Source of the DNA: Candidatus Poribacteria bacterium | Lineage (GTDB): Bacteria > Poribacteria > WGA-4E > WGA-3G | DNA: 64,000 nt | NCBI GenBank assembly: GCA_022825825.1 | Contig: JAJDWA010000034.1 | Span: forward strand, 62,001 to 126,000 | Direction of reading: 5' to 3' | Shown here: piece by piece, positions 16,368 through 25,248 of the stretch | Numbering within the stretch: the stretch's first letter is position 1 | Layout: every line of letters begins with the position of its first letter | Notes under the pieces: model-generated | Told to the model about the DNA's origin: nothing | Databases searched by the model: none | Seen by the model: the letters and a program-made list of their open reading frames with translations, nothing else | Made by a program: the position numbers and the translations under genes

Positions 16368-17558
16368 TTAGGATTTGTCAGTTAAAGCCGTAATTCCCGG
16401 CAATGGTTTTCCCTCTAAAAACTCCAATGACGCTCCCCCACCAGTGGAAACGTGTGTTATGCGATCAGCGACTCCTGCTTGTTGGATTGCCGCGACGCAA
16501 TCACCGCCACCGATAATGCTTACCGCTTCGGAGGCAGCAATCTGTTGCGCAACTGCGATTGTGCCTTTAGCAAACTTTTCAAACTCATAGACACCTAAAG
16601 GACCGTTCCATATTACTGTTTTTGCGGAAGCGATTCGTTCACCGAATACGGCAACAGTTTTGGGGCCGATATCCAACCCTTGCCAACCGTCAGGAATAGT
16701 CCCTTGATCTACAATATGAGATTCGGTTTCCGGGTCAAAAGCGCGCCCAACAACGTGGTCTGCAGGTAGGAGAACAGTGTCTGAAAAACTTTCTTTCTCA
16801 ATAAGCGATGCTGCTACATCAAGCTTTTCCGTTTCAACGAGCGAATTTCCGATAGAAACGCCCATTGCAGCAAGAAACGTGTAAGCCATACCACCGCCGA
16901 TAAGTAGATTGTCAACTTTTCCCAATAGATTCTCAATCAGTGTGATTTTGTCAGATATTTTGGCACCACCAAGAATTGCTATGTATGGGCGTCCAGGGTT
17001 TTCAAGACTCATGCTAAGGTAATGAATCTCGCGTGCCATAAGTAAACCTGCGGCACACGTTGTCAGGTAGTGTGTTACGCCTTCTGTTGAGGCATGGGCA
17101 CGGTGTGCAGTGCCGAATGCATCGTTAACATAGATATCCGCGAGTGAAGCGAGTTGTTTTGCAAATTCTGGTTCGTTATCTGTTTCTTCAATATAAAACC
17201 GAACGTTTTCAAGGAGTAGGATTTCGCCATCTGCCAATGACTCAAGAGTGTTTTGAACATTTTCACCGATGCAATCGTTAACATGTGCCACACGTTTTCC
17301 AAGTTTCTGGCTAAGTGCGATAGCAATTGGAGCAGTAGAAAGCTCTTCTCGGTCAGAAGCGGATCCAGTTGGTCTGCCTAAGTGTGTAACAAGAATGATT
17401 TTCGCGTTCCGGTGAATGAGGTCTAACAAGGTGGGCAAAGCAGCAGTGATACGGGTTTCATCTGCGATTTTCCCTTCTTTGATAGGAACATTAAAATCCA
17501 CACGCACGAGAACTCGTTTTCCTGAAACGTCTATGTCTGATAACTCAAGTTTTGCCAT
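16368..17558 (-). CDS. pgk: phosphoglycerate kinase
   Basis: A 396-residue glycolytic kinase that converts 1,3-bisphosphoglycerate and ADP to 3-phosphoglycerate and ATP. The N-terminal substrate site (KRVLVRVDFNVPIKEG), the basic patch HLGRPTG, the nucleotide-binding AILGGAKISDKI, and the C-terminal STGGGASLEFLEG are all present at their usual positions. Length is standard. ATG 17558 is preceded by a purine-rich stretch (AGAAAAGAGA). It lies 72 bases before proS and downstream of the Rpn gene on the same strand. Confidence 0.97.
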   Translation of the reverse strand: MAKLELSDIDVSGKRVLVRVDFNVPIKEGKIADETRITAALPTLLDLIHRNAKIILVTHLGRPTGSASDREELSTAPIAIALSQKLGKRVAHVNDCIGENVQNTLESLADGEILLLENVRFYIEETDNEPEFAKQLASLADIYVNDAFGTAHRAHASTEGVTHYLTTCAAGLLMAREIHYLSMSLENPGRPYIAILGGAKISDKITLIENLLGKVDNLLIGGGMAYTFLAAMGVSIGNSLVETEKLDVAASLIEKESFSDTVLLPADHVVGRAFDPETESHIVDQGTIPDGWQGLDIGPKTVAVFGERIASAKTVIWNGPLGVYEFEKFAKGTIAVAQQIAASEAVSIIGGGDCVAAIQQAGVADRITHVSTGGGASLEFLEGKPLPGITALTDKS

Positions 17559-17624
17559 TTTTCTCTTTTCTACGCAATATACTTTATACCGCTAATGATT
17601 CCGTTACCGATTCTTCAATACCCA

Positions 17625-18623
17625 CTATGCTCCATTTTGAATTGTTTGTACCGAACGAATAAAATCTTCCAAATGCTCCACTTCTAAAGCTTCATGAAAC
17701 AAATGTCTGAGTTGTTGCAAATTGTCAATTGGTTCAAGCAGAGGCGTTAAGACAGTTGCGGTGCTCATCTCAAAACGCTTATCAAGTAGGATCAAAATAC
17801 TTTCAATGGTACCTGCTTTGGCTCCTATATGCCTCCCTTTTTCTATGCCCTGTTCAATGCCTTTTTCTATGCCGCGTTCAATACCGCGTTCCATACCGCG
17901 TTCAATAATCATTTCATAAACTGATGACTTGTTCACAATATCCTCCGGTAATAATGTTAATAGGTCTTGACGTTCATGTGCTAAACCACTCATCACCCAC
18001 AGTTCTACCAATAAATTACTTTTCGCTACCGCATCCAAAGGTAATGACTGCGTTACCTCCACACAATGTGTTGTCCACTCAAGGTTTGACATGCCGACAG
18101 GTGGCTTCATTAATGGTGTAAACGGCATCAACCCTGGTTGCTTTGTCTGAAGAATCGTCTCACCATCAATATCGTTTAACCGCATTACTTGATACTCAAC
18201 AATGAAACGGTGCCCCGGAATATCTTGGAAATACCCCCCTGGGTCCCTATCACCAGCAGTTGACCGAAGATAAAGCACGAAGGAATAGATTGGCAACCCA
18301 TATTTTTCATAGCATCTACCAAGATATCCTACATTGCGCTGAACCATATTTGGATGTCTACTATCGTCTGTTTGGAGTTCACAATGTATTAAAACGGGTT
18401 GTTCATCAAGTAGCACCTTTATCAATATGTCCATGTGGCGGACTTCTACAGTGGTTAAATTGGTGTCAACATGTTCAATAAACTCAAAATCAACTCTATT
18501 CATCAAGAATCGTAGCATATCCTCTGGAAAAGTATAGAATGGGTCTTTTGCCACGATGTCAAATTGTTGATGTGGTAAGATTATTTCATCAGATGCAGTT
18601 TGCTTTTCACTTCGCTCGTTCAA
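17625..18623 (-). CDS. Rpn-family recombination-promoting nuclease / PD-(D/E)XK transposase-like protein
   Basis: This 332-residue protein has the Rpn-type nuclease core: D65 (HMDILIKVLLD) and E82-x-Q84 (VLIHCELQT), followed by the RNVGYLGRCYEKYGLPIYSF helix-strand typical of the family. Residues about 243-262 are a run of G-(M/I)-E-R/K/Q-G repeats, common in these proteins. It starts at TTG 18623 with GAGGT five bases upstream, and that site overlaps the sucC stop codon, so it is translationally coupled to sucC. Rpn proteins promote RecA-independent recombination or act in phage defence. Their placement behind a TCA-cycle gene is accidental or a recent landing. Confidence 0.82.
   Translation of the reverse strand: MNERSEKQTASDEIILPHQQFDIVAKDPFYTFPEDMLRFLMNRVDFEFIEHVDTNLTTVEVRHMDILIKVLLDEQPVLIHCELQTDDSRHPNMVQRNVGYLGRCYEKYGLPIYSFVLYLRSTAGDRDPGGYFQDIPGHRFIVEYQVMRLNDIDGETILQTKQPGLMPFTPLMKPPVGMSNLEWTTHCVEVTQSLPLDAVAKSNLLVELWVMSGLAHERQDLLTLLPEDIVNKSSVYEMIIERGMERGIERGIEKGIEQGIEKGRHIGAKAGTIESILILLDKRFEMSTATVLTPLLEPIDNLQQLRHLFHEALEVEHLEDFIRSVQTIQNGA
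17834..17907 (-). repeat. 12-bp tandem repeats inside the Rpn-family gene
   Basis: Short tandem units encoding Gly-Ile/Met-Glu-Arg/Lys/Gln (for example GGCATAGAAAAA and GGTATTGAACGC on the minus strand) fill this stretch. Copy number could change by slippage without breaking the frame, which would lengthen or shorten the linker between nuclease core and C-terminus. Confidence 0.7.
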
Positions 18624-18631
18624 AAATACCT

Positions 18632-19816
18632 CTATACGGCGTTTGCTGCGGACACAGCGAGTTCCGCTGCTTCAGAAAGTCCTTCTGCAAGTTGGAGGTT
18701 CAAGTCGGATTCTGCAATAATTTGCTTTCCGACTTCCACGTTTGTCCCTTCTAACCGAACTACAAGCGGAACGTTGAGTTGGACCTGCTTTGCTGCCTCA
18801 ACAATGCCAGTTGCTATCGTATCACATTTCATGATGCCGCCGAAGATGTTAACGAGAACTGCTTTCACGTTTTTGTCTGCAAGGATAAGGCGGAATGCGT
18901 GTGCGACTGCCTCAACAGATGCGCCTCCACCGACATCAAGGAAATTCGCAGGTTCGCCCCCTTTCTGTTTGATAATATCCATCGTTGCCATAGCCAACCC
19001 CGCGCCGTTTACCATACACCCGATATTGCCATCAAGACGGATGTAACTCAATCCGGATTCGCTTGCCTCTAATTCGCTGGGGTCTTCCTCATAGGGGTCG
19101 CGCATCGCAGCAATATCAGAATTTCGCCAGAGAGAGTTGTCGTCGAAGTTAACTTTTGAGTCAAGCGCAACAATTTCTAAGTCATCATCCTCACCTACAA
19201 TTGTCAACGGATTAATCTCTATCAATGAACAATCGCATTCGACAAACGCATTGTAAAGACACATAATCAACTCGGTAGTATTTGGGATGAGCTGCCGATA
19301 GGTTGTATCAGTAATCAGTTTGTATGCGAACTCACGCGCTTGAAATTCGGTTAACCCAAAGGCAGGATGAATCTGTGTCTTAATAATCTTTTCAGGGGTT
19401 TGCGCTGCAACTTCTTCTATATTGACGCCGCCCTCTTCACTACCAATCAAGGTAAGTTGTGATGTTTCTCGGTCAAGTAAAATGGCGAGATAAAATTCCT
19501 TCTGTATCTTTGCAGCTTGGACAATAAGGATTTTTCTGACAAGTTTGCCTTCGGGCCCCGTCTGCGGTGTAATCAGTTGCATGCCGAGCATATTTTCGGC
19601 GAGTTGTTTTACTTCAGCTACGGAGTTTGCGAGTTTGACACCACCACCTTTTCCACGCCCACCTGCGTGAATTTGTGCTTTGACAACGTACTTGGGACAA
19701 TCAATTGTTTTTGCGATTGCTTCCGCTTCTTCAGGCGTCTCAGCGACTTTACCAGGGAGTGTATTAACACCAAAGGATTCTAAAATCTCTTTGGCTTGAT
19801 ATTCGTGTATGTTCAT
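18632..19816 (-). CDS. sucC: succinyl-CoA synthetase beta subunit
   Basis: A 394-residue ADP/GDP-forming ligase beta subunit of the TCA cycle. It starts [17 protein letters not shown] and has the ATP-grasp loop ([17 protein letters not shown]), the LIEINPL metal site, and the C-terminal CoA-ligase domain ([13 protein letters not shown], then [10 protein letters not shown]). All are typical. The alpha subunit gene sucD is not adjacent, which is less usual because sucC and sucD normally sit together; instead an Rpn nuclease follows. There is no clear terminator after it. Confidence 0.95.
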   Translation of the reverse strand: MNIHEYQAKEILESFGVNTLPGKVAETPEEAEAIAKTIDCPKYVVKAQIHAGGRGKGGGVKLANSVAEVKQLAENMLGMQLITPQTGPEGKLVRKILIVQAAKIQKEFYLAILLDRETSQLTLIGSEEGGVNIEEVAAQTPEKIIKTQIHPAFGLTEFQAREFAYKLITDTTYRQLIPNTTELIMCLYNAFVECDCSLIEINPLTIVGEDDDLEIVALDSKVNFDDNSLWRNSDIAAMRDPYEEDPSELEASESGLSYIRLDGNIGCMVNGAGLAMATMDIIKQKGGEPANFLDVGGGASVEAVAHAFRLILADKNVKAVLVNIFGGIMKCDTIATGIVEAAKQVQLNVPLVVRLEGTNVEVGKQIIAESDLNLQLAEGLSEAAELAVSAANAV

Positions 19817-19959
19817 TTTTTATATCTGCAAAATTTCTTTAGCACCTATGTTCTGTATGAGATAAATTGCCAGTATATTCAAGGTTAAAGTATTAAAAAA
19901 ATTATACCATGTTTGACTGGTAATTGCAAGTTCTGATTATGGCTGCCTCTGATGAACGC

Positions 19960-19989
19960 TTGACATATTCTCCCAGAGTATGCTATAAT
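19960..19989 (+). promoter_or_regulatory. consensus sigma70 promoter with extended -10 before the 20012 gene
   Basis: TTGACA (19960-19965), an 18-base spacer and TATAAT (19984-19989), with TG two bases before the -10 box. Both hexamers are perfect. Transcription should start near 19996, leaving a leader of about 16 bases that still includes the AGGAGG site. Confidence 0.75.
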
Positions 19990-20011
19990 GTTCTTAGCAG
20001 GAGGTAGACAC

Positions 20012-20674
20012 ATGGCTTTTAGTGATTTCAAAACAATCCCAGAAGTGCTGGAAAAATTTAGAATTACATATACAGTAAAAGATTTCGTCCCAATTGAGGA
20101 AACTTCATGTATTCCTTCAGAGCAATTTTTGGAAGAATTTGAGTTTTGTACACAATACATTGATATTTTTGCATCTGAGGCAGCGCGTTGTGAGGCGATT
20201 ATCTTTCCGATTTTGAAGGAGGTCTACAAAGACTACGCAGCGGATTACGCGCTCTGGATTAAGAAAACCATCACCTACGATGAAACACTGAGCGGCACGC
20301 CAGATTATCTTATCTCTACACGGTCTGAATTAGGCATTCCTGTTGTCGGAATACCGCTGATCATCCTCGTTGAAGCAAAAAAGAACGATTTTGACCAAGG
20401 TTGGGGGCAATGCATTGCAGAGATGCTTGCTGCACAAAAGATAAACGGGGATCCCGATACCCCTGTCTACGGCATTGTGAGTGATGGAAAATGGTGGGAA
20501 TTTGGATTACTCGTTGACGATGCCTTTACTCGAAACAGAACAAGTGTAACGATGGATAATTTACCCCGTCTCTTCGGAGCAATTGATGCAGTTTTTAAAG
20601 CAAGCTGCAATGGACATCACACGCATGCACTGCGCGAGAATTCCCCCTCAGAACTTAAGTTTGAATGCCTGTAA
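20012..20674 (+). CDS. PD-(D/E)XK nuclease-like protein, unknown function
   Basis: The ATG at 20012 is chosen because AGGAGG sits seven to eight bases upstream; an in-frame start eight codons earlier overlaps the -10 box. The product has 220 residues. It shows a restriction-endonuclease-like core: D98 in SGTPDYL, then E121-A-K123 in IILVEAKKNDF, followed by QGWGQCIAEMLAAQ, a helix typical of Type I R-N-like and Rpn-like nucleases. The C-terminal part has VYGIVSDGKWWEFG, also typical of these proteins. It may be a solitary nuclease or inactive relative. No methylase or partner gene is adjacent. Confidence 0.65.
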   Translation: MAFSDFKTIPEVLEKFRITYTVKDFVPIEETSCIPSEQFLEEFEFCTQYIDIFASEAARCEAIIFPILKEVYKDYAADYALWIKKTITYDETLSGTPDYLISTRSELGIPVVGIPLIILVEAKKNDFDQGWGQCIAEMLAAQKINGDPDTPVYGIVSDGKWWEFGLLVDDAFTRNRTSVTMDNLPRLFGAIDAVFKASCNGHHTHALRENSPSELKFECL

Positions 20675-20701
20675 CGTTTACTATAGGCGTTTTACGCCGC
20701 A

Positions 20702-20843
20702 TTTATAGTAGAGATTAGAATTAACGCTACATTCCTAAATTGTAGGAGGGAACTCCGATTCCCGACTGCTCCTAAGTTTCGTCGCGATTCGGAGATCGCT
20801 CGGACAGAGGAAATGTCCAATTAATTCTAAAGTTTACTATAAA
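20702..20843. repeat. 142-bp MITE-like element with 23-bp terminal inverted repeats
   Basis: The left end 20702-20724 (TTTATAGTA then TTAGAATTAA) and the complement of the right end 20821-20843 differ at only 3 of 23 positions. The interior contains GTAGGAGGGAACTCCGATTC and related GC-rich palindromic pieces, not coding sequence. A separate hairpin (TACTATA-GGCG-TTTTA-CGCC, 20679-20710) overlaps the left end, and GTTTACTATA occurs directly repeated at 20676 and 20832. The ends match those of the element at 6348. The rest of 20675-21147 is AT-rich, with the promoter motif at 20940 and the repeat at 21033. Confidence 0.6.
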
Positions 20844-20939
20844 TTAGAAATAAATGAGGGGTGTGCTAAATAATCCAACGTCAAAATGTACGTTTAGATG
20901 TGTAAGTCCTGAATTGTTTGATTCACTTTTTCACAATTA

Positions 20940-20967
20940 TGCAACCTTTTCCCCCTCAATCGGCGTC
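20940..20967 (+). promoter_or_regulatory. candidate ECF-type promoter motif upstream of moxR
   Basis: TGCAACCTTTTCCC (from 20940) with CGTC at 20964-20967, matching the motif at 14208. It is about 180 bases upstream of moxR. The AAC and CGTC elements suit an ECF sigma factor; this is inference from two copies. Confidence 0.4.
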
Positions 20968-21032
20968 ACTATATATAAATTACTTATACAATAATTTATA
21001 GCAGATTTTCAATTAACCATACACTATTGATC

Positions 21033-21056
21033 GGCGCGTTTATAAGCGCACCTACC
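21033..21056. repeat. copy of the dispersed GGCGCG/CGCACC palindromic repeat
   Basis: GGCGCGTTTATAAGCGCACC followed by TACC. This is the same unit as at 41306, 43971, 44021 and others, in the reverse orientation relative to the GGTAGG-led copies. Confidence 0.6.
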
Positions 21057-21147
21057 CAGCAGCTGTTTACAAATTTATATTCATCATAAATTCGAAACAA
21101 TCCTTAACTGTTATTTTATTTTTAGACTCAAATTAAAAGGAATAATT

Positions 21148-22167
21148 ATGCAAACACCACAACATATTGACCAAATGGATGCCGATGACGTTGCTGCTAT
21201 TGGCGAATTACGCGATGTCTACGATCAACTAAAGAAAGCACTTGCCAAGATCATTATCGGGCAGGAGCAAGTTATTGAAAATTTATCGATCTGTCTGTTT
21301 TCTCAAGGGCATGCACTGTTAATGGGTGTCCCTGGCTTAGCGAAAACGCTTTTAGTGAGGAAATTTGCCGAAACCATGGCATTAGAGTTCAGCCGGATTC
21401 AATTCACGCCTGACCTCATGCCGATGGACATCACTGGAACAGACATCCTTCAAGAAATCCCAGGTGGTAAACGCGAGTTTGAGTTTGTAAGAGGTCCGCT
21501 GTTTGCCAACCTTATCCTCGCTGACGAAATTAACCGTGCACCTTCCAAAACGCAGGCTGCAATGCTTGAAGCAATGCAGGAACACAAGATCACGGTAATC
21601 GGCAGAACCTACCAGTTGGATCCTCCGTTTTTTGTTTTAGCAACACAAAACCCGATTGAACAAGAAGGAACATATCCGTTGCCTGAAGCACAATTAGACC
21701 GGTTCATGTTCAGAATTGAGGTGGATTATCCGGCACGTTCTGAAGAAATTGAAATTGCTCGGACAACAACCGGCATGTCCCTGCCAACGTTAGAACACGT
21801 TTTGACAGGGGATCGAGTCATAGCGTTCCAAAACCTTGTTCGGCGTGTCCCGGTATCCGAGCATATTTATGAATTCGCTGTTGACTTAGCACGTAGCACA
21901 CGCCCCAAAAGTGATGCAGCACCTGAATGGCTCAGGCCTCTCGTTGCTTGGGGAGCGGGCCCGCGCGCTGTTCAATACTTAATCCTCGGTGCTAAGGCCC
22001 GCGCTGCCCTCAGCGGTAGTTATATGGCACGTCTTGAAGATGTGGTTGCAGTGGCAAACCCAGTTCTCGCACACCGTGTCATTACATCGTTCGCTGCTGA
22101 ATCAGAGAACATTACCAGTCAAGATATCGTTGAACGACTTGTGGAAGAGTTGTCCGAACAAGGATAA
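21148..22167 (+). CDS. moxR: MoxR-type AAA+ ATPase
   Basis: A 339-residue AAA+ ATPase. The Walker A variant is MGVPGLAKT (about residues 59-67), Walker B is LILADEINR (D125-E126), and sensor 1 and the pore region are ATQNPIEQEGTYPLPEAQLD. MoxR proteins act as chaperones for maturation of VWA-protein complexes. AAAAGGAA precedes the ATG. The next genes encode a DUF58 protein and two VWA membrane proteins, the classic MoxR set, all on the same strand with gaps of a few bases to about 120 bases. Confidence 0.93.
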   Translation: MQTPQHIDQMDADDVAAIGELRDVYDQLKKALAKIIIGQEQVIENLSICLFSQGHALLMGVPGLAKTLLVRKFAETMALEFSRIQFTPDLMPMDITGTDILQEIPGGKREFEFVRGPLFANLILADEINRAPSKTQAAMLEAMQEHKITVIGRTYQLDPPFFVLATQNPIEQEGTYPLPEAQLDRFMFRIEVDYPARSEEIEIARTTTGMSLPTLEHVLTGDRVIAFQNLVRRVPVSEHIYEFAVDLARSTRPKSDAAPEWLRPLVAWGAGPRAVQYLILGAKARAALSGSYMARLEDVVAVANPVLAHRVITSFAAESENITSQDIVERLVEELSEQG

Positions 22168-22170
22168 GAT

Positions 22171-23076
22171 ATGGCACTACAACTCAGACGAGACTACCTT
22201 AACCAGAAAGTCTTGGAACGTCTTTCAACGCTACAACTACATGCTCGGTTGCCGATGATAGGAAGCGTATCTGGCAAACACCGCAGCCCGATACGCGGGT
22301 CAAGCCTTGAGTTTGCCGAATACCGTAAGTACGTGCCTGGTGACGACACGCGAAGGCTTGATTGGCGTGCTTATGCCCGTAATGACCGCTACTATATCAA
22401 GGAATTTGAGGCAGATACAAACCTGCGAATGTGCTTAATCGTTGATACCAGCGGCTCAATGGGATTCGCTTACAACGGGACCAGTAAGCTTGACTATGCG
22501 CGGCGTATCGGTGGCACATTAGCCTATATCGCAGCGCTACAGGGCGATGCTGTTGGACTCTACTGTGCAGGCGCAAGATTTCACAAGGAGATTCCACCGA
22601 AGCGCAGTGCGACACACCTCAGCGCAGTGCTTGATGAACTTGGAGCAGCAGAACCATCGGGTGAAACAGGGTTAGCAGAAGCACTTCACGAAACCGCTGA
22701 ACGTGTCCCACAGCGAGCACTGATTATCGTTATTTCAGACCTATTCATTGATCCAGAAGTAGCACGAAACTGTTTTGAACATCTACGATTCCGTAAACAC
22801 GATGTGGCAGTGTTCCACCTAATAGAACAAAACGAACTTGATTTTGAATTCGATCGTCCTATGCGGTTCGTTGATATGGAGGGTGGCGAACCTATATTGG
22901 CAGACCCAGTTATTGTAGGCGAGCAGTACCGCCGTGCACTTGAAGTCTACCTTGAAAGCATGAATGAAGTTATCCGAGATACTGAAATTGACTACCATCG
23001 TGTTTGTATTCATGAAGATTATGGCGATGTACTCGCAAAATTCTTATTAGGACGAACCCCTAAAAAGCGTAAATAG
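22171..23076 (+). CDS. DUF58-domain protein (VWA-like)
   Basis: A 301-residue protein with the DUF58 signature EYRKYVPGDDTRRLDWRAYA at residues about 51-70 and a VWA-like MIDAS sequence DTSGSM. DUF58 proteins are always found next to MoxR and are thought to bridge the ATPase to membrane VWA partners. No signal peptide or membrane helix is visible. The gene starts three bases after the moxR stop, so the two are translationally coupled. Confidence 0.92.
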   Translation: MALQLRRDYLNQKVLERLSTLQLHARLPMIGSVSGKHRSPIRGSSLEFAEYRKYVPGDDTRRLDWRAYARNDRYYIKEFEADTNLRMCLIVDTSGSMGFAYNGTSKLDYARRIGGTLAYIAALQGDAVGLYCAGARFHKEIPPKRSATHLSAVLDELGAAEPSGETGLAEALHETAERVPQRALIIVISDLFIDPEVARNCFEHLRFRKHDVAVFHLIEQNELDFEFDRPMRFVDMEGGEPILADPVIVGEQYRRALEVYLESMNEVIRDTEIDYHRVCIHEDYGDVLAKFLLGRTPKKRK

Positions 23077-23082
23077 CAGGTC

Positions 23083-23183
23083 GGCTGTCAGCAATCGGCA
23101 ATTATAATACAACAATTGAGATAAAGAAAATGTTGACCTCTTTACTGAAGAAACTTAAATCTGATAGCCGATTGCTGAAAGCC
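23083..23183. repeat. inverted-repeat element between DUF58 and VWA genes
   Basis: GGCTGTCAGCAATCGGC (23083-23099) pairs with GCCGATTGCTGAAAGCC (23167-23183), one mismatch in 17, around about 67 bases of AT-rich DNA. A related GGCTATCAGTTATCAG piece lies at 16315. It looks like a small non-autonomous element lodged in the operon. Confidence 0.55.
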
Positions 23184-23194
23184 AATAACCAACT

Positions 23195-25216
23195 ATGAAT
23201 TTCCTACAACCCTTAGCATTAATAGCTCTTCCCTTGATGTTGCTACCGGTGATCATTCACCTTATCAATCAGCAGCGGCACCGGACTGTCCCTTGGGCAG
23301 CGATGATGTTCCTAATGACCGCAAAACGCATGAGCAAAGGCATGGCACGTCTTCGTCATATTCTTATACTGTTGATGCGCACCCTTGCTATCGCAGCACT
23401 GATTTTTGCTATTAGTCGACCACTCTCTGGTGGATGGTTAGGAAGTATCGGCATGGCTAAACCCGATGTCACTATGGTTCTGCTTGACCGATCCGCAAGT
23501 ATGGAAACACAAGACCTACAGGCTGGCGAGTCAAAGAGATCTACGGCACTAAAAAAACTCGCACAATTACTGGAACAAGGAGATTATGGAACACACCTGA
23601 TTCTAATTGATAGTGCTACTGGACAACTACAAGAAATAGATTCACCGAAGGCTTTATTAAGCTTGCCCATGACCGAATCAAGTGCTACGAGTGCCAATAT
23701 TCCGGGCATGCTTGAATCTGCTCTAACCTACCTCAAGACAAATAATTCTGGGCGTGCAGACGTATGGCTCTGTTCTGATCTCCATGAGAACGATTGGGCT
23801 GTTGACAGCGGGCGTTGGGATGCTATACGCGACGAATTTGCACAATTAGACGGTGTGCATCATTTCCTGCTCGCATATTCAGCACTATCTTCGGATAACT
23901 TGTCGGTCCGGGTAGAAAGTGTTCAACGGTGGCAACGCGGTAATGAAGCAGAACTCATTCTTGATATAATGGTTCGCAGTGATGGCAATAATATATCAAC
24001 GCGAAAGGTCCCGATTGAGTTTGAAGTTAACAACGTGCGTTCTGTAGTGGAAGTTGAATTAGACGCACGTGGTGGCTCTTTGCAAGGACATCGCATTCCT
24101 ATTGATGGCACACGGACTTCGGGATGGGGATCTGTCGGGTTGCCGGGTGATGCAAACCCACTGGACAACCGATTTTTCTTTGTATTTTCAGAACCGCCTA
24201 CGCGGAAATCGGTGATCGTCAGTGATGATGCAAGAACCGGTGAAACGTTTCGGCGCGCACTCGCTATCCCACCGGATGCTCGACTTCAACATCAGGCAGA
24301 GGTGTTCCCCACGAATCGGGTTGGAGAAATTGACTGGGAAAATACTGGATTATTGATCTGGCAGGCTGCTTTGCCTAACGGATTGGTTGCGGAACAGATT
24401 CAGAACTTCGTCAACAACGGACGTGTGGTTATCTTCTTCCCACCGCGTCAAAACGCTGGTGCGCAAATGTTTGACTCACGTTGGAACGACTGGCAAACAC
24501 CGGATGATGAACAGACCTCTCATATTTCGTGGTGGCGTGGCGATGCAGATTTGTTGGCACATGTAGATAGCGGTAATCCTTTGCCTTTGAACGAACTACG
24601 GGCATATCGGTATCGTGCTATTGAGAGTGCTGGAACACTACTGGCAAGATTTGACAACGATGCGCCGCTGCTAACCCGTGTGAATACCGACCACGGTGCA
24701 GTTTATTTCTGCAGCACACTCCCCACAGCGCAATTTTCGTCTTTTGAACGCGACGGCGTAGTGTTTTATGTGATGTTGCAGCGTGCGTTAGCGGAAGGAT
24801 GCCGCGCATTGACTGATGCATCTCAACGTGACGCTGCGTCCGATGCACTTGCAGATCGTGAACAATGGGAAGCGGTTGCCCCTGAAGGTGATGCAGTGTC
24901 GCTTTCACAACGCGGCTTACACGCTGGCGTCTACCGAGACGAAGCATATTGGGTAGCTATAAACCGCAGCCAAGCTGAAGATTCTGCTAAAGCTGCACCT
25001 GTAGAGACTGTGGATGCGCTATTTAGCGAATTATCTTATCGGCGAATAGATGTTGAAGTAGGGGATACTTCATCATTAGCGAATGAACTCTGGCGTATCT
25101 TTCTTATTGCGATGGCAATAGCACTTATTGTGGAAGCGGTGCTGAGTTTACCGAGTAAGAAGGCAGAAAGCAGTTCAATCGTAGACCTTGCTGCAGCGGA
25201 CGCAAACGCTGATTGA
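23195..25216 (+). CDS. BatA/VWA-domain membrane protein
   Basis: A 673-residue protein. The N-terminal double-helix module (MNFLQPLALIALPLMLLPVI, then LRHILILLMRTLAIAALIFA) is the BatA N-terminal anchor. A VWA domain with VTMVLLDRSASMETQDL follows (a degenerate DxSxS, so metal binding is possible but altered at the third position), then a long beta-rich region and a C-terminal helix (FLIAMAIALIVEAVLSLP). In planctomycete-like genomes this protein follows MoxR-DUF58. Residues after about 330 resemble a glutamine-amidotransferase-like (GATase1) fold region. It lacks a clear ribosome binding site. Confidence 0.85.
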   Translation: MNFLQPLALIALPLMLLPVIIHLINQQRHRTVPWAAMMFLMTAKRMSKGMARLRHILILLMRTLAIAALIFAISRPLSGGWLGSIGMAKPDVTMVLLDRSASMETQDLQAGESKRSTALKKLAQLLEQGDYGTHLILIDSATGQLQEIDSPKALLSLPMTESSATSANIPGMLESALTYLKTNNSGRADVWLCSDLHENDWAVDSGRWDAIRDEFAQLDGVHHFLLAYSALSSDNLSVRVESVQRWQRGNEAELILDIMVRSDGNNISTRKVPIEFEVNNVRSVVEVELDARGGSLQGHRIPIDGTRTSGWGSVGLPGDANPLDNRFFFVFSEPPTRKSVIVSDDARTGETFRRALAIPPDARLQHQAEVFPTNRVGEIDWENTGLLIWQAALPNGLVAEQIQNFVNNGRVVIFFPPRQNAGAQMFDSRWNDWQTPDDEQTSHISWWRGDADLLAHVDSGNPLPLNELRAYRYRAIESAGTLLARFDNDAPLLTRVNTDHGAVYFCSTLPTAQFSSFERDGVVFYVMLQRALAEGCRALTDASQRDAASDALADREQWEAVAPEGDAVSLSQRGLHAGVYRDEAYWVAINRSQAEDSAKAAPVETVDALFSELSYRRIDVEVGDTSSLANELWRIFLIAMAIALIVEAVLSLPSKKAESSSIVDLAAADANAD

Positions 25217-25248
25217 ACGTTTATCAAACCTGGAGCGCAACAAAACAA

